Below, one piece after another: positions 49,135 to 59,998 of a stretch of 64,000 nucleotides of DNA; within the stretch, counting starts at the first letter, position 1; each line of letters begins with the position of its first letter. Where the stretch lies: NCBI RefSeq assembly GCF_002561455.1, contig NZ_NTUP01000059.1, positions 50,518-114,517 of the forward strand, in the 5' to 3' direction. This DNA is from Bacillus sp. AFS015802 (GTDB lineage Bacteria > Bacillota > Bacilli > Bacillales > Bacillaceae_B). The notes under the pieces were generated by a model. That model was not told the DNA's origin, did not search any database, and saw only the letters and a list, made by a program, of their open reading frames with translations. Both the position numbers and the translations under genes were made by a program.

Positions 49135-49506
49135 ATGGGTGGTGCCGTTCTGTACGGAACCACCACCATATTTGTCATAGCGATTGTCGCAAGCTTATTA
49201 TTCTCTTTGCTGCTCCGGTTTACCGATCTTACTGAAAACTCCATCACATTGTTTGTCACGATCATATCGTTTCTTTCGTTATTTGTTGGTGGATTCATGT
49301 CAGGTGGAAAAGGAAAGACGAAAGGATGGGTGCTTGGAGGGTCGACAGGACTCATTTACACTCTGGTGATTTTCTTATTTCAATACCTGGGATACGATAG
49401 CCTGTTCTCAATGGAACAGCTCATCTACCACGGCTGCTACATCCTCACAGCCATGATGGGCGGGATCCTTGGTGTCAATTTGAGTGGCAGTCCAAGGGAA
49501 AGCTAG
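49135..49506 (+). CDS. yrzE: TIGR04086 family membrane protein (YrzE-like)
   Basis: 123 residues from ATG 49135, or 128 from ATC 49120. Four transmembrane helices with conserved GSAVLYG-like start (GGAVLYGTTTIF), SFLSLFVGGFMSGGKGKTKGWVLGG and a C-terminal GGILGVNLS. The function is unknown. The gene sits beside yajC-tgt as yrzE does in B. subtilis. The only Shine-Dalgarno, GGAGAGG (49107-49113), is 21 bases from the ATG but 6 bases from an in-frame ATC, which would add MEAKK and makes a better fit; the ATG is given as the conservative start. Confidence 0.85.
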   Translation: MGGAVLYGTTTIFVIAIVASLLFSLLLRFTDLTENSITLFVTIISFLSLFVGGFMSGGKGKTKGWVLGGSTGLIYTLVIFLFQYLGYDSLFSMEQLIYHGCYILTAMMGGILGVNLSGSPRES

Positions 49507-49519
49507 TTCATCCATAAAT

Positions 49520-49575
49520 AAAAAAAGGGTCCCTCCCAACGTGCCTTGGCACTTTTACAGGAGGAACCCTTTTTT
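49520..49575. terminator. Bidirectional terminator between yrzE and yajC
   Basis: AAAAAAAGGGT..CCTCC and GGAGG..ACCCTTTTTT arms with a second internal hairpin GTGCC/GGCAC; A and T runs on both sides. Confidence 0.9.
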
Positions 49576-49576
49576 A

Positions 49577-49849
49577 TTATACCTGCTCTGCTCTAACGAC
49601 TTCCCTGATCGCATTGCGATCATATGTAAGACGGCTGCCGTCACCACACAGGATGACTACTTTACCTTCTTCGATGGCATCGATCGATCCGTGTAAACCG
49701 CCAATCGTGATGATTCTATCACCCTTCGCAAGCTCATTTTGCATTTTTGAGATCGCTTTTTGACGCTTTTGCTGAGGACGGATCAGTAAAAAGTAAAACA
49801 GAACGAACATTAATATTAAAGGTAGTATTGTTCCTAAACTTCCTCCCAT
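49577..49849 (-). CDS. yajC: Preprotein translocase subunit YajC
   Basis: 90 residues: one N-terminal transmembrane helix (LGTILPLILMFVLFYFLLI), then the conserved RPQQKRQKAISKMQNELAKGDRIITIGGLHGSI. It associates with SecDF. GGAGGGG precedes the ATG. Last gene of the ruvAB-queA-tgt-yajC run, 43 bases after tgt. Confidence 0.96.
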   Translation of the reverse strand: MGGSLGTILPLILMFVLFYFLLIRPQQKRQKAISKMQNELAKGDRIITIGGLHGSIDAIEEGKVVILCGDGSRLTYDRNAIREVVRAEQV

Positions 49850-49892
49850 TCTTTATTCCCCTCCTTTCCATGATCTATTTATAGCATGCTTT

Positions 49893-52099
<2,207 letters not shown>

Positions 52100-52138
52100 A
52101 GTTCGTCACCTAGCTTATGTAAATCTCACTCATGAGTC

Positions 52139-52345
52139 CTATTTGAATTTCCCGATGAAATAAAACACAACGGAAAGTATAACACTTAACAGAATAGAAG
52201 TCATAAGTGGAAAATAAAATGTCGCATTTTCTTTTTTGATGATAATATCACCAGGAAGCTTCCCTATTTTGATAAATTGCATCAGGAAGCCGATTACAAG
52301 AATGATTCCACCGATGATCATGACTATTTTAGGCAACCCCGTCAA
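52139..52345 (-). CDS. DUF2905 family small membrane protein
   Basis: 68 residues from TTG 52345, whose bases overlap the ruvB stop (TTGA). Two transmembrane helices with a short loop ([23 protein letters not shown]), the DUF2905 signature. GGAGG lies 10 bases upstream. The function is unknown; it is often found in this ruvB-queA interval. Confidence 0.88.
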   Translation of the reverse strand: MTGLPKIVMIIGGIILVIGFLMQFIKIGKLPGDIIIKKENATFYFPLMTSILLSVILSVVFYFIGKFK

Positions 52346-53343
52346 TTCTCCGGCACCTCCAGCTGGAAATGGTCATACACGAGATGGGTGACGACCCTCC
52401 CCCTTGGCGTCCTTTGGATGAATCCAATCTGCAAAAGGTACGGTTCGTACACATCTTCAATCGTATGGGACTCCTCTCCGATGCTTGCGGCGATGGTATC
52501 GAGTCCCACAGGTCCTCCCCTGAAGCGTTCGATGATCCCTTTCAGGAGCTTATGGTCGATATGATCAAGACCGAGTTTATCGACCTGAAGAAGCTCGAGG
52601 GCTTCCCTTGACAGGGTGGTGGTGATATCCCCATTTCCCTTCACCTGGGCAAAATCCCTCACCCTCCGAAGTAATCGATTGGCGATACGCGGTGTCCCTC
52701 TTGATCTCCGGGCCAACTCTTCAGAAGCCGTCGCTTCGATCTTCGTATTCAGGATGGCCGCGGTCCGCTGAACTATTTCGTTCAGCTGCTCTTCATTATA
52801 ATATTCCAATCGGCATAATACACCAAATCGATCCCGCAGCGGAGCCGATAATGCACCGGCACGGGTCGTCGCCCCCACCAGTGTGAAAGGGGGAAGATCC
52901 AAACGGACCGACCGTGCACTCGGACCATTTCCGATCACGATATCCAGACAAAAGTCTTCCATCGCGGGATAAAGAACCTCCTCAATGGCCCGGGGCAACC
53001 GGTGGATTTCATCGATGAACAATACATCACCGGGCTCGAGTGCCGTAAGCACTGCGGCCAGGTCCCCCGGTCTCTCGATGGCAGGACCTGACGTGGTGCG
53101 CAGGTTCACGCCCATCTCGTTTGCGATGACGGCGGCAAGGGTCGTCTTACCCAACCCGGGCGGGCCGTAAAGGAGAACATGATCCAGGGTCTCCTGCCGC
53201 ATCTTTGCCGCTTCGATGAAAACCTCAAGGTTATGCTTCACCTTATCTTGCCCAATATATTGTTTAATTGTCTGAGGACGCAAGGAATATTCAAAGGAAT
53301 CTTCATTTAATTCTGATTCGCCGGATACGATTCTGTCTTCCAT
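52342..53343 (-). CDS. ruvB: Holliday junction branch migration helicase RuvB
   Basis: 333 residues. AAA+ motor: Walker [13 protein letters not shown] (near residue 62), Walker [11 protein letters not shown], sensor [18 protein letters not shown] and the C-terminal winged-helix domain ([24 protein letters not shown]). It drives branch migration with RuvA. AAAGGAGG precedes the ATG by 9 bases. It follows ruvA by 24 bases. Confidence 0.98.
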   Translation of the reverse strand: MEDRIVSGESELNEDSFEYSLRPQTIKQYIGQDKVKHNLEVFIEAAKMRQETLDHVLLYGPPGLGKTTLAAVIANEMGVNLRTTSGPAIERPGDLAAVLTALEPGDVLFIDEIHRLPRAIEEVLYPAMEDFCLDIVIGNGPSARSVRLDLPPFTLVGATTRAGALSAPLRDRFGVLCRLEYYNEEQLNEIVQRTAAILNTKIEATASEELARRSRGTPRIANRLLRRVRDFAQVKGNGDITTTLSREALELLQVDKLGLDHIDHKLLKGIIERFRGGPVGLDTIAASIGEESHTIEDVYEPYLLQIGFIQRTPRGRVVTHLVYDHFQLEVPEN

Positions 53344-53367
53344 TTAGATTTCCTCCTTTCCTGGGAT

Positions 53368-53979
53368 TTACTTCAATAGAAGCTGAAGGGCTTTCCTGAT
53401 GATTTCGTCTGCCGAATGCCCTTCCCCTTTCAGTTTAGGGGTGATCTTCTTGATCTCACGTTCAGAATATCCCAGGGCTTTAAGGGCAAGGATGGCTTCA
53501 TCAAATGCCTCATCCCTTCCGTGTGATGCTTCCGCCTCCCCATGGTCTGAGAATAGGCTTGGGAAATAGTCCGGCACAACATCCTGCAGCTTCCCTTTCA
53601 GATCAAGGATCATCTGACGGGCAGTCTTCTTCCCGACACCTGGAAACTTCGTCAGGAAACTTTCATTTTCTTCCTCGATCGCCGTGATCACCTGCTGAGG
53701 GGCACCTGACGCGAGAATCGCCAGGGCACCCTTCGGTCCGATTCCTGAAACATTCAATAGTTTCATAAAGAGCAGCTTCTCTTCGATGGCAAGAAACCCG
53801 TAAAGGGCGATCAGATCTTCCCTCACATGCTGATATGTAAAAATCTGAATCTCTTGATTTTGATATTTTGAATACACAAACGGATTCGCCGTATACAACT
53901 GATACCCGATCCCATTATTCTCCACCACTACATATTCAGGACCCACTTGACTCACTGTCCCTTTTATATATTCATACAT
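53368..53979 (-). CDS. ruvA: Holliday junction-binding protein RuvA
   Basis: 203 residues: N-terminal OB fold ([27 protein letters not shown]), tandem helix-hairpin-helix motifs ([38 protein letters not shown]) and a C-terminal RuvB-binding domain ([14 protein letters not shown]). It forms the tetramer that grips the junction. GGGGAG precedes the ATG. No LexA box is seen upstream. Confidence 0.98.
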   Translation of the reverse strand: MYEYIKGTVSQVGPEYVVVENNGIGYQLYTANPFVYSKYQNQEIQIFTYQHVREDLIALYGFLAIEEKLLFMKLLNVSGIGPKGALAILASGAPQQVITAIEEENESFLTKFPGVGKKTARQMILDLKGKLQDVVPDYFPSLFSDHGEAEASHGRDEAFDEAILALKALGYSEREIKKITPKLKGEGHSADEIIRKALQLLLK

Positions 53980-54110
53980 TTCATTCTCTCCCCATCATTC
54001 CCACAACTTAATCTTTCGTCCCTTATCCATATTCAAAAGACTCATGTGGCAAAAATTGTTGTTCTTGATCAAAATGTCTGCCTGATGCTCTGTCCATTAG
54101 ACTGTGCTGA

Positions 54111-54227
54111 ATGGTGGGGGAAACCGCTTCGCTTTCCGCGGACGAACGGCCGAGCCTCCTCAGCTTTGCTTCCGGGGTCTCGGCACGCCCGTTTTTCCGC
54201 AGGAGTCTACGCAATTCCCCCCACCAT
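54111..54227 (+). repeat. Dispersed palindromic repeat, copy 1
   Basis: About 117 bases bounded by ATGGTGGGGG and its complement CCCCCCACCAT. The internal blocks CGCTTTCCGCGG, GAGCCTCCTC, GGGGTCTC and CCGCAGGAGTC occur in this order; the same blocks are found in copy 2 on the other strand. It can fold into a long hairpin. No ORF fits it. Confidence 0.82.
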
Positions 54228-54354
54228 TTTTCAAGGTTTTTTCGTGACAGAGCTAAAAGGTCTTGCTCAAGAAAGTACCATCTACCAACCTGAAAGAGTT
54301 TTTTGCTGGAATTTCTTTAGTGAATCCCTTTTTTAATGAACACATGCTTGGAAA

Positions 54355-54481
54355 GTTGATTGGAGCGGAAGGTGCTCGACTCCTGCGGGAATAGCTGGAC
54401 AGGTGAGACCCCACAGGGCAAAGCCCGAGGAGGCTCACCACCAGCCCCGCGGAAAGCGAGCATCCTGGAGCGGAAATCAAC
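54355..54481 (-). repeat. Dispersed palindromic repeat, copy 2 (inverted)
   Basis: About 127 bases with outer arms GTTGATT / AATCAAC and inner arms TGCTCG / CGAGCA. Read on the minus strand it has CGCTTTCCGCGG, GAGCCTCCTC, GGGGTCTC and CCGCAGGAGTC, the same as copy 1. GGAGCGGAA appears directly repeated at both edges. Confidence 0.82.
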
Positions 54482-54661
54482 TACTACTACTATCTTCTCT
54501 ATGACAGCAACTAACTTTACGAAAAGAGTCTATCCGAAAGACATATAAAATCTATTGTATCATATCACTATTTGAAGGGATGGGAAAGGGAGACGAAAGA
54601 GAAACACTTGTTCTAATTTTATCAAAAAATGAAACAGTTGGGCAGGGGAAAATCCGGCAAT

Positions 54662-54692
54662 AAAAAAACCAGTGGCATGTGCACTGGTTTTC
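54662..54692 (-). terminator. bofC terminator
   Basis: Minus-strand AAAACCAGTG, 7-base loop, CACTGGTTTTTTT; starts just after the bofC stop at 54698. Confidence 0.9.
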
Positions 54693-54697
54693 CGCTC

Positions 54698-55246
54698 TTA
54701 TTTAGGGACGGAGTAAGGTTTGTACTGTTCGAGTACCTCTTCATACTCCTGCTTCGACTTGATCGGGATACCCTTGACCAGATCATCATGCCGCTTACTC
54801 TCAAGCTTCTCTACATCAATCTGGAAGAAGGATTGAATGATCTCCGCCTGTCCCGGTTTGCCGTTGAAAATGGACAGTACGCCATTATCGGATATTCCGA
54901 AATAGCCATTTGTCTTCAAGAGCGGGGAGATATCATCCATCTGTTTCTGAAACACGATTTGGTCTTCCGTCATATCCATCAGCTGCCAGTCTTCATAGGC
55001 AGCCCAGAAGTCTTCCATGCTCCAGATTGTTTCCTGAACGATTTCCTCACTCACTTCCCCATCCAGGTATACTCTTTCCAGAATAACCGTGACGGTATGG
55101 GCGGACGCGACCTCGGCAGGCGTCTCATTCAGCTCAAGAAGAGAGCTTCCGTCAGCTGCCTGCTTCTCCTCTGTATAAAAAAACGTGAAATAAAATGCAC
55201 CGATTAATAACATCACCATAAACACGATCCGAACCTTCATCGTCAT
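54698..55246 (-). CDS. bofC: Forespore signalling inhibitor BofC
   Basis: 182 residues from ATG 55246, which has GAGG 8 bases upstream. An N-terminal signal/anchor helix (about 4-22) is followed by two small extracytoplasmic domains; VILERVYLDGEVSEEIVQETI matches the BofC N-terminal domain. In B. subtilis BofC is secreted from the forespore and restrains the SpoIVB protease that triggers SigK activation. The position downstream of the safA cluster and upstream of ruvAB is the conserved order. Confidence 0.93.
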   Translation of the reverse strand: MTMKVRIVFMVMLLIGAFYFTFFYTEEKQAADGSSLLELNETPAEVASAHTVTVILERVYLDGEVSEEIVQETIWSMEDFWAAYEDWQLMDMTEDQIVFQKQMDDISPLLKTNGYFGISDNGVLSIFNGKPGQAEIIQSFFQIDVEKLESKRHDDLVKGIPIKSKQEYEEVLEQYKPYSVPK

Positions 55247-55374
55247 CGTGATCACCTCGAACTTGATTTATGTAACTCTCTATCCACTAGTCTTACCAAA
55301 GCCTGTTAAGAATATCCAACCTTCCCCAAACTTTTTAGGGACGGACCTCCCCTTACAAGATGCAGGCCGTAAGC

Positions 55375-55416
55375 AAAAAAAAGACTACCCAAGAGAGTTC
55401 TCTCTTTAAGTAGTCC
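55375..55416 (-). terminator. Terminator of the CoxA-like gene
   Basis: Minus-strand GGACTACTTAAAGAGAG and CTCTCTTGGGTAGTC arms around AA, then eight T. Confidence 0.93.
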
Positions 55417-55423
55417 ATACTTG

Positions 55424-56161
55424 TTATCGGTTGATGCGGTCCTTCACTGATCGGAACATATCGTGCATATCGAAGTTGATGGCATCCCTCGGACCACCGT
55501 CCCGCAAGTCATTATCAATGTTTCTCACCCGGCTGAAAGTCCCTTCATCCGTCACCACCGAAACCGTTCTTCCGTGGAGATAAGGCTGCACGGCTTCTTT
55601 TACACGGGCTTTTGTTTCCTCGGTTTTACTATGGTCATCAAGCTCAACAGCGATGAGGACATCCGATCCATAGGCGACTGCACGAACGTCACTGACGTTC
55701 TCAACCTTTCCAGTGACATCACCTATCTTCTCAGCGAGATCCCCTTCATAAGCTGTATAATAAGATCTTCTCGCATCCCGGGTATTATCATCCAAATGAC
55801 CATGATAATTTGCATCCCCGTGGCTCGCACGGCCATCCCGTGCTAAGAAATTCTCGTCATAATTGGCAAGTGGTCGTGATGGGTTCTTCGGATTTCCATT
55901 CTCATCCCTCACTTGAAGGAACTGACGTTTCTTTTGACGGATATCCTGCCCCTCTTTTCCGACAGAGTGATCATACATTTCAGTCAGAGGTCCGTCCCTT
56001 TCATCCCGGTTGTCTCCACCATGTCCATCGTTGGAGTAGAAGCCAAGCGGCTCGTAGGAGTCTGAATAACGATTTTGAGCTTTCTCTTCTCCACTGTTAC
56101 ATGCAGCAAGACCCAGGGTCATGACGGCTGTTAATGGTACCATGAATAAGCGTTTATTCAA
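55424..56161 (-). CDS. coxA: YhcN/YlaJ family spore lipoprotein (CoxA-like)
   Basis: 245 residues from TTG 56161 (AAGGAGG 7 bases upstream). A signal peptide ends in the lipobox LGLAAC (Cys about residue 22), a hydrophilic Asp/Arg/Gly-rich linker of about 110 residues follows, then a YhcN/YlaJ domain (AEKIGDVTGKVENVSDVRAVAYGSDVLIAVELDD ... AVQPYLHGRTVSVVTDE). In B. subtilis the YhcN/YlaJ-domain cortex protein CoxA is encoded next to safA, hence the name; YhcN itself is an alternative. It would be anchored in a spore membrane and be needed for cortex or germination. Confidence 0.8.
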   Translation of the reverse strand: MNKRLFMVPLTAVMTLGLAACNSGEEKAQNRYSDSYEPLGFYSNDGHGGDNRDERDGPLTEMYDHSVGKEGQDIRQKKRQFLQVRDENGNPKNPSRPLANYDENFLARDGRASHGDANYHGHLDDNTRDARRSYYTAYEGDLAEKIGDVTGKVENVSDVRAVAYGSDVLIAVELDDHSKTEETKARVKEAVQPYLHGRTVSVVTDEGTFSRVRNIDNDLRDGGPRDAINFDMHDMFRSVKDRINR

Positions 56162-56264
56162 TGGTGATTCCTCCTTCAACCCAATACTTGAGCATATTTT
56201 CTGCTCACCATTAGGTTGTGAAAGGAGGTTATCTTTCATTCAGATCAAAGTTTGGAGACATCCC

Positions 56265-57239
56265 CTACAATTGGGTATTGATCCGTTTCACTTCTCCATG
56301 CAGCTCTTGATTGAATTGCATCCGGTGCGGGAATTGTACAATGGTCAAATCGGTTAAATACCCCCACACACGCTGTTTATAATATTGGTCTTCCCTTATG
56401 AATCGATTCCACTCCCGGAACACATCGGATGGGTACATCAATCCAATATAAAAGATCAGCTGATCACGATAAGACTGGAAGTGTTCCGTCTCCCTGATGT
56501 CACTGAGGGACCAATTTAAATAAGGTAAAATCCGGTTGCAGTATTGCAGATCGTCCGTCATTTCTGTAGAGAAGGACATAAGGTCGAAGTCGATCAAGTA
56601 TACAATCCCGTTCTTTCCCCTTAAGAAATTATGATGCGCTACATCTCCATGGGTGATGCAGTTTCCATATTCATGGATGCCGATTGATTTTAATTGCTTT
56701 AATGCCCACTTTCCCCACTCTAAATAAGTATACAAATAATACGGCTGAATGAATGCCTGCAAATAGGGAAGATTATGTTGAAACTGCATCATTCGCTTTT
56801 TCCATTTTTTCAGCCATTTATAGTGTGGGATCTCTTCTGTCCAAGAACCCTGGATCGTTTTCGAAACGGTATGAAATTTTTTCAATACATTCAGTGCATC
56901 TTCCCTGTCTTTCGGTTGATCATAGCTGATGGGGGTGGATGTTTCCAACCACATCGTAATCCCGATGGGAAACCCTTCAAATAATAGCATTTCCCTTTCA
57001 TGAATCGGGTGAAACGGCAGGACATGGTAAAACTTTTCTCTTAACAGGGTTGAAATCAGGCGTTCCTGAAGCAGAAATTTCAATTGGTTGGGAAATCGTT
57101 TCACGAACCATTTTCTCCCTTGGCTTTTCAGTACCCATTTTCCCTCTTTAATGATTTTTAATGATGCACCGGGATCCTTTAACTTATTTTGCAAAAAAGA
57201 AAGGAGACGATGTGAATAATCGTCCCCTCCGGCAAGCAT
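56265..57239 (-). CDS. CotS/YsxE-family spore coat protein (kinase-like)
   Basis: 324 residues from ATG 57239, two bases after the safA stop and with GAGGG before it; the frame runs backwards through safA as an artefact. It resembles the aminoglycoside-phosphotransferase/CotS fold: a Lys-bearing N-lobe (LKSQGRKWFVKRFP), the catalytic-loop motif ITHGDVAHHNFL (about residues 195-206) and metal-binding YLIDFDLM. In B. subtilis ysxE follows spoVID, not safA. Whether it is an active kinase is not shown. Confidence 0.82.
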   Translation of the reverse strand: MLAGGDDYSHRLLSFLQNKLKDPGASLKIIKEGKWVLKSQGRKWFVKRFPNQLKFLLQERLISTLLREKFYHVLPFHPIHEREMLLFEGFPIGITMWLETSTPISYDQPKDREDALNVLKKFHTVSKTIQGSWTEEIPHYKWLKKWKKRMMQFQHNLPYLQAFIQPYYLYTYLEWGKWALKQLKSIGIHEYGNCITHGDVAHHNFLRGKNGIVYLIDFDLMSFSTEMTDDLQYCNRILPYLNWSLSDIRETEHFQSYRDQLIFYIGLMYPSDVFREWNRFIREDQYYKQRVWGYLTDLTIVQFPHRMQFNQELHGEVKRINTQL

Positions 57240-57240
57240 G

Positions 57241-58731
57241 TTATCCCTCAAAATCATCGTCATTGAAATTCGGCATGGCAAATGCTCTTGGCCCAAACAT
57301 CCCTGGTGATCCCATTTGCATTCCCTGAGGCCCCATTGGCATCCCTTGAGGTCCCATCGGCATACCCATACCCATTCCCTGACCTTGAGGTCCCATCGGC
57401 ATTCCTGCACCAGGCATTCCCTGACCCATCATTCCAGGTCCGTAGCCGTATGGCTGCTGCATTCCTTGGGGCATATATTGCTGCATCATCGGTTGATGCA
57501 TCATTTGACCATATTGAGGTCCACCACATCCGCAATCCCCCTGGTCACTTGCTCCCATCACATTGGATGGCTGACCCATCGGCGTTTGATACTGTGCTCC
57601 CATCACATTGGACGGCTGGCCCATCGGCATTTGATATCCGCCCATGGAAGGTGACTCTTCCGACATCATTCCCTGAACCTGACCTCCCGGCCCCATCGGA
57701 TATCCGCCCGGCATTCCTCCTTGGAATCCAGGTCCCGGCATGACGGGTGAGACAGGATAACAATTTCCTGGATACGGCATGTATGGAGCCTGTTGCTGCG
57801 GCATTTGAACAGATGGATAATTCTCATCTGATACACCCATGACTCCAGACGGCTGACCCATCGGCTGCTGCATCGGCATTTGCATTGGCTGTTGCATCGG
57901 CTGTTGCATTGGCATCTGCATCGGCATCTGAGCATGAGGCATGTATGGCATAACGGAAGAGGACTCTTCGTCATATCCCATCTGAGGCATCATTGGCATG
58001 TTCTGCATTCCAGGCATCGATTGAGCACCTTGGACCTGACTTCCTGGTCCCATCGGCATTCCATAGCCTGCTCCTGGATACATTCCTCCATGTGGCGGGC
58101 AGAAACCTGATCCTGGCATGACGGGTGATACAGGTACGCAATTATTCGGGTTATAATACATAGGCTGGGTGTTCCCTCCTTGTGGTTGTGCTGGCATTTG
58201 TAAGCTTTCTTCTTCTTGAACACCTTTCACGGCTTCTTGTTTTGGCTTTGGCTGTTCTTTCGCTTTCGGGAGTACGTTGGTAGGTTTAGGCGGCGATACA
58301 GGTTTAGGCATTGGTTTTGCCTGCTGTTTTGGCTGCTGCACTTGCATATTCGCCATATTCATCATGTAATAGTTGTTGATATCAATTTCCGGGACTACCG
58401 GCTTTGGCATTTTTGGTGCGAATGGCTTTTGTACTTCTTTCGGCATTTCTTTCTTTGGCTCTTCTACCGGCATGGCCATAGGCTTCTGCTCTTTGAATGG
58501 ATGCTCGGCTTTCGGCATCTCCTTCTTCGGCATTTCCTTGGAACCGTATTTGATCTGTGTCTCTTTTTTCACGGTCCCGCCTGCAGTCGGCACTTTAATT
58601 TTCATGCCGGGCATGATCATGTCAGGATTTGAAAGCTGGGCATTCATTTGCTTTAATTCTTCGAAATTCACGCCATACTTCTTGGCGATTTTCCAAAGAG
58701 TATCCCCTTTTTGAACAATATGGATTTTCAC
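57241..58731 (-). CDS. safA: Spore coat assembly protein SafA
   Basis: 496 residues from GTG 58731 (GGAGGG 6 bases upstream). An N-terminal LysM domain (IHIVQKGDTLWKIAKKYGV ... PGMKIKVP) is followed by a Lys/Pro/Glu linker and a long Met/Pro/Gly/Gln-rich region with repeats. The LysM binds the cortex and the C-terminal half recruits coat proteins to the inner coat. It is longer than the 387-residue B. subtilis protein because of duplicated segments (PVSPVMPG.GF twice, GQPSNVMGA several times, plus GPQGMPMGPQG runs). The next gene starts 2 bases later. Confidence 0.92.
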   Translation of the reverse strand: MKIHIVQKGDTLWKIAKKYGVNFEELKQMNAQLSNPDMIMPGMKIKVPTAGGTVKKETQIKYGSKEMPKKEMPKAEHPFKEQKPMAMPVEEPKKEMPKEVQKPFAPKMPKPVVPEIDINNYYMMNMANMQVQQPKQQAKPMPKPVSPPKPTNVLPKAKEQPKPKQEAVKGVQEEESLQMPAQPQGGNTQPMYYNPNNCVPVSPVMPGSGFCPPHGGMYPGAGYGMPMGPGSQVQGAQSMPGMQNMPMMPQMGYDEESSSVMPYMPHAQMPMQMPMQQPMQQPMQMPMQQPMGQPSGVMGVSDENYPSVQMPQQQAPYMPYPGNCYPVSPVMPGPGFQGGMPGGYPMGPGGQVQGMMSEESPSMGGYQMPMGQPSNVMGAQYQTPMGQPSNVMGASDQGDCGCGGPQYGQMMHQPMMQQYMPQGMQQPYGYGPGMMGQGMPGAGMPMGPQGQGMGMGMPMGPQGMPMGPQGMQMGSPGMFGPRAFAMPNFNDDDFEG

Positions 58732-58819
58732 TCTGTTTCCCTCCTCAGGCATAAGTCTATATATCCTATGACAAGATAGGCAAATTGCTAATCATCTACA
58801 TAAAAACTTATGAGATAGC

Positions 58820-58860
58820 AAAAAAAAATATACCGTCTCCAGGATAGGGACGGTATATTT
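58820..58860 (-). terminator. nadA terminator
   Basis: Minus-strand AAATATACCGTC, 11-base loop, GACGGTATATTT, then a long T run. Confidence 0.93.
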
Positions 58861-58889
58861 CAGCTTGTTCAACTAACTATTTATATGCA

Positions 58890-59996
58890 TTAAGCGCGGA
58901 CCAACATGCGATCTAAAGCGAAAATCGCATTTTTTGAGATCTCTTCATCCACTTTAATGATATTTTCAGGATTTCCTTCCACCATTTTCTCCAATGACCA
59001 CAGGAGATGGGGCAAATCGATTCGATTCATCGTCAAGCAGGGACACATATAGGGGTTGAGGGAAACAATTTTCTTGTCCTGATGCTGGTTGATCAGCCTC
59101 TTCACAAGGTTCATTTCCGTCCCGATGGCAAAGGACGAACCCGGCGGAGATTGTTCGATCGTGTCGATAATATATTTTGTACTTCCATTCAGATCGGATT
59201 TCTCGACGACTTCACGTCGACATTCCGGGTGAACGATGATTTTCATTTCAGGATGATGGTTGCGGATGTCTTCGATATTTTTCTCTGTGAAATTTTCATG
59301 CACCGAGCAGTGACCTTTCCACAGGATCACTTTCACCCTTTCCACATCCCCCTCATAAATCAGTTCATTTCGGATGGGGTCCCAAACGGCCATTTCACTC
59401 AAGGGCACACCGAGATCGGCTGCTGTATTGCGTCCTAAATGCTGATCAGGAAGGAAAAGGATGCGTTGTTTCTCCCCCAAAGCCCACTCCACCATTTTAT
59501 GGGCATTGGATGACGTCACCGTGGCTCCCCCATTTTTTCCGACAAAGCTTTTGATCGCCGCAGTCGAGTTCACATACGTAAGGGGGATGATACTGTCCCC
59601 GAAAACATCCTTAAGTGTCTTCCATGCTTTTTCCGTCTGATAAATGTCGGCCATATCCGCCATGGAACACCCTGCCCTCATGTCCGGCAAAATGACTGCC
59701 TGGTGATCGTCCGTTAAAATATCGGCCGTTTCAGCCATAAAATGAACACCACAAAACACAATATACTCCGCTTCTTTATTTTCGGCTGATAGTTGGGCAA
59801 GCTGCAGGGAATCCCCAACGGCATCAGCAAATTGGATCACTTCGTCCTTCTGATAATGATGCCCCGGGATAAAAAGCTTCTTTCCCATTTGGAGCTTGAT
59901 TTCTTTCACTCTTCTTTCCATCTCTTCAATGGAAAGTCGCGTAATCGCTTCAGGCAAAACGCCCGTTTCCTTCGTTAATTCATCCAGTAACCCCAT
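58890..59996 (-). CDS. nadA: Quinolinate synthase NadA
   Basis: 368 residues from ATG 59996 (GGGG 7 bases upstream; an ATG two codons earlier is too close). Condenses iminoaspartate with DHAP to quinolinate. Cysteines that bind the oxygen-labile 4Fe-4S cluster are seen in [21 protein letters not shown] and the C-terminal MCPCLTMNR. Its length equals B. subtilis NadA. It overlaps the end of nadC and closes the operon; NadS encoded divergently supplies its sulfur. Confidence 0.96.
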   Translation of the reverse strand: MGLLDELTKETGVLPEAITRLSIEEMERRVKEIKLQMGKKLFIPGHHYQKDEVIQFADAVGDSLQLAQLSAENKEAEYIVFCGVHFMAETADILTDDHQAVILPDMRAGCSMADMADIYQTEKAWKTLKDVFGDSIIPLTYVNSTAAIKSFVGKNGGATVTSSNAHKMVEWALGEKQRILFLPDQHLGRNTAADLGVPLSEMAVWDPIRNELIYEGDVERVKVILWKGHCSVHENFTEKNIEDIRNHHPEMKIIVHPECRREVVEKSDLNGSTKYIIDTIEQSPPGSSFAIGTEMNLVKRLINQHQDKKIVSLNPYMCPCLTMNRIDLPHLLWSLEKMVEGNPENIIKVDEEISKNAIFALDRMLVRA

Positions 59997-59998
59997 GT

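Larger units (their letters stand above)
53980..54697. other. Gene-free interval between ruvA and bofC
   Basis: About 720 bases with no supported ORF. It holds two inverted copies of a palindromic repeat (54111-54227 and 54355-54481), a (TAC)-rich microsatellite just after the second copy (about 54479-54491) and the bofC terminator at its right end. The ruvA promoter must also be here but is not obvious. Confidence 0.75.

Noticed and set aside
53980-54110. LexA box upstream of ruvA, expected from B. subtilis
   Set aside because: I found no CGAAC-N4-GTTCG-like site in the interval up to the first repeat; SOS control cannot be supported from the sequence.
54228-54354. Possible transposase remnant between the two repeat copies
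   Set aside because: No ORF, no frameshifted similarity I can recognise; only AT-rich spacer.
57240-57410. N-terminal extension of the coat kinase frame through the 3' end of safA
   Set aside because: The extension (Arg/Trp/Cys-rich) is the safA repeat read in another frame; the real start at 57239 has its own ribosome-binding site next to the safA stop.
57282-58714. Long plus-strand ORFs opposite safA, up to 153 codons
   Set aside because: They are antisense shadows of the low-complexity Met/Pro/Gly/Gln coding region; composition is His/Leu- or Pro/Ala-rich with no ribosome-binding site or family match.
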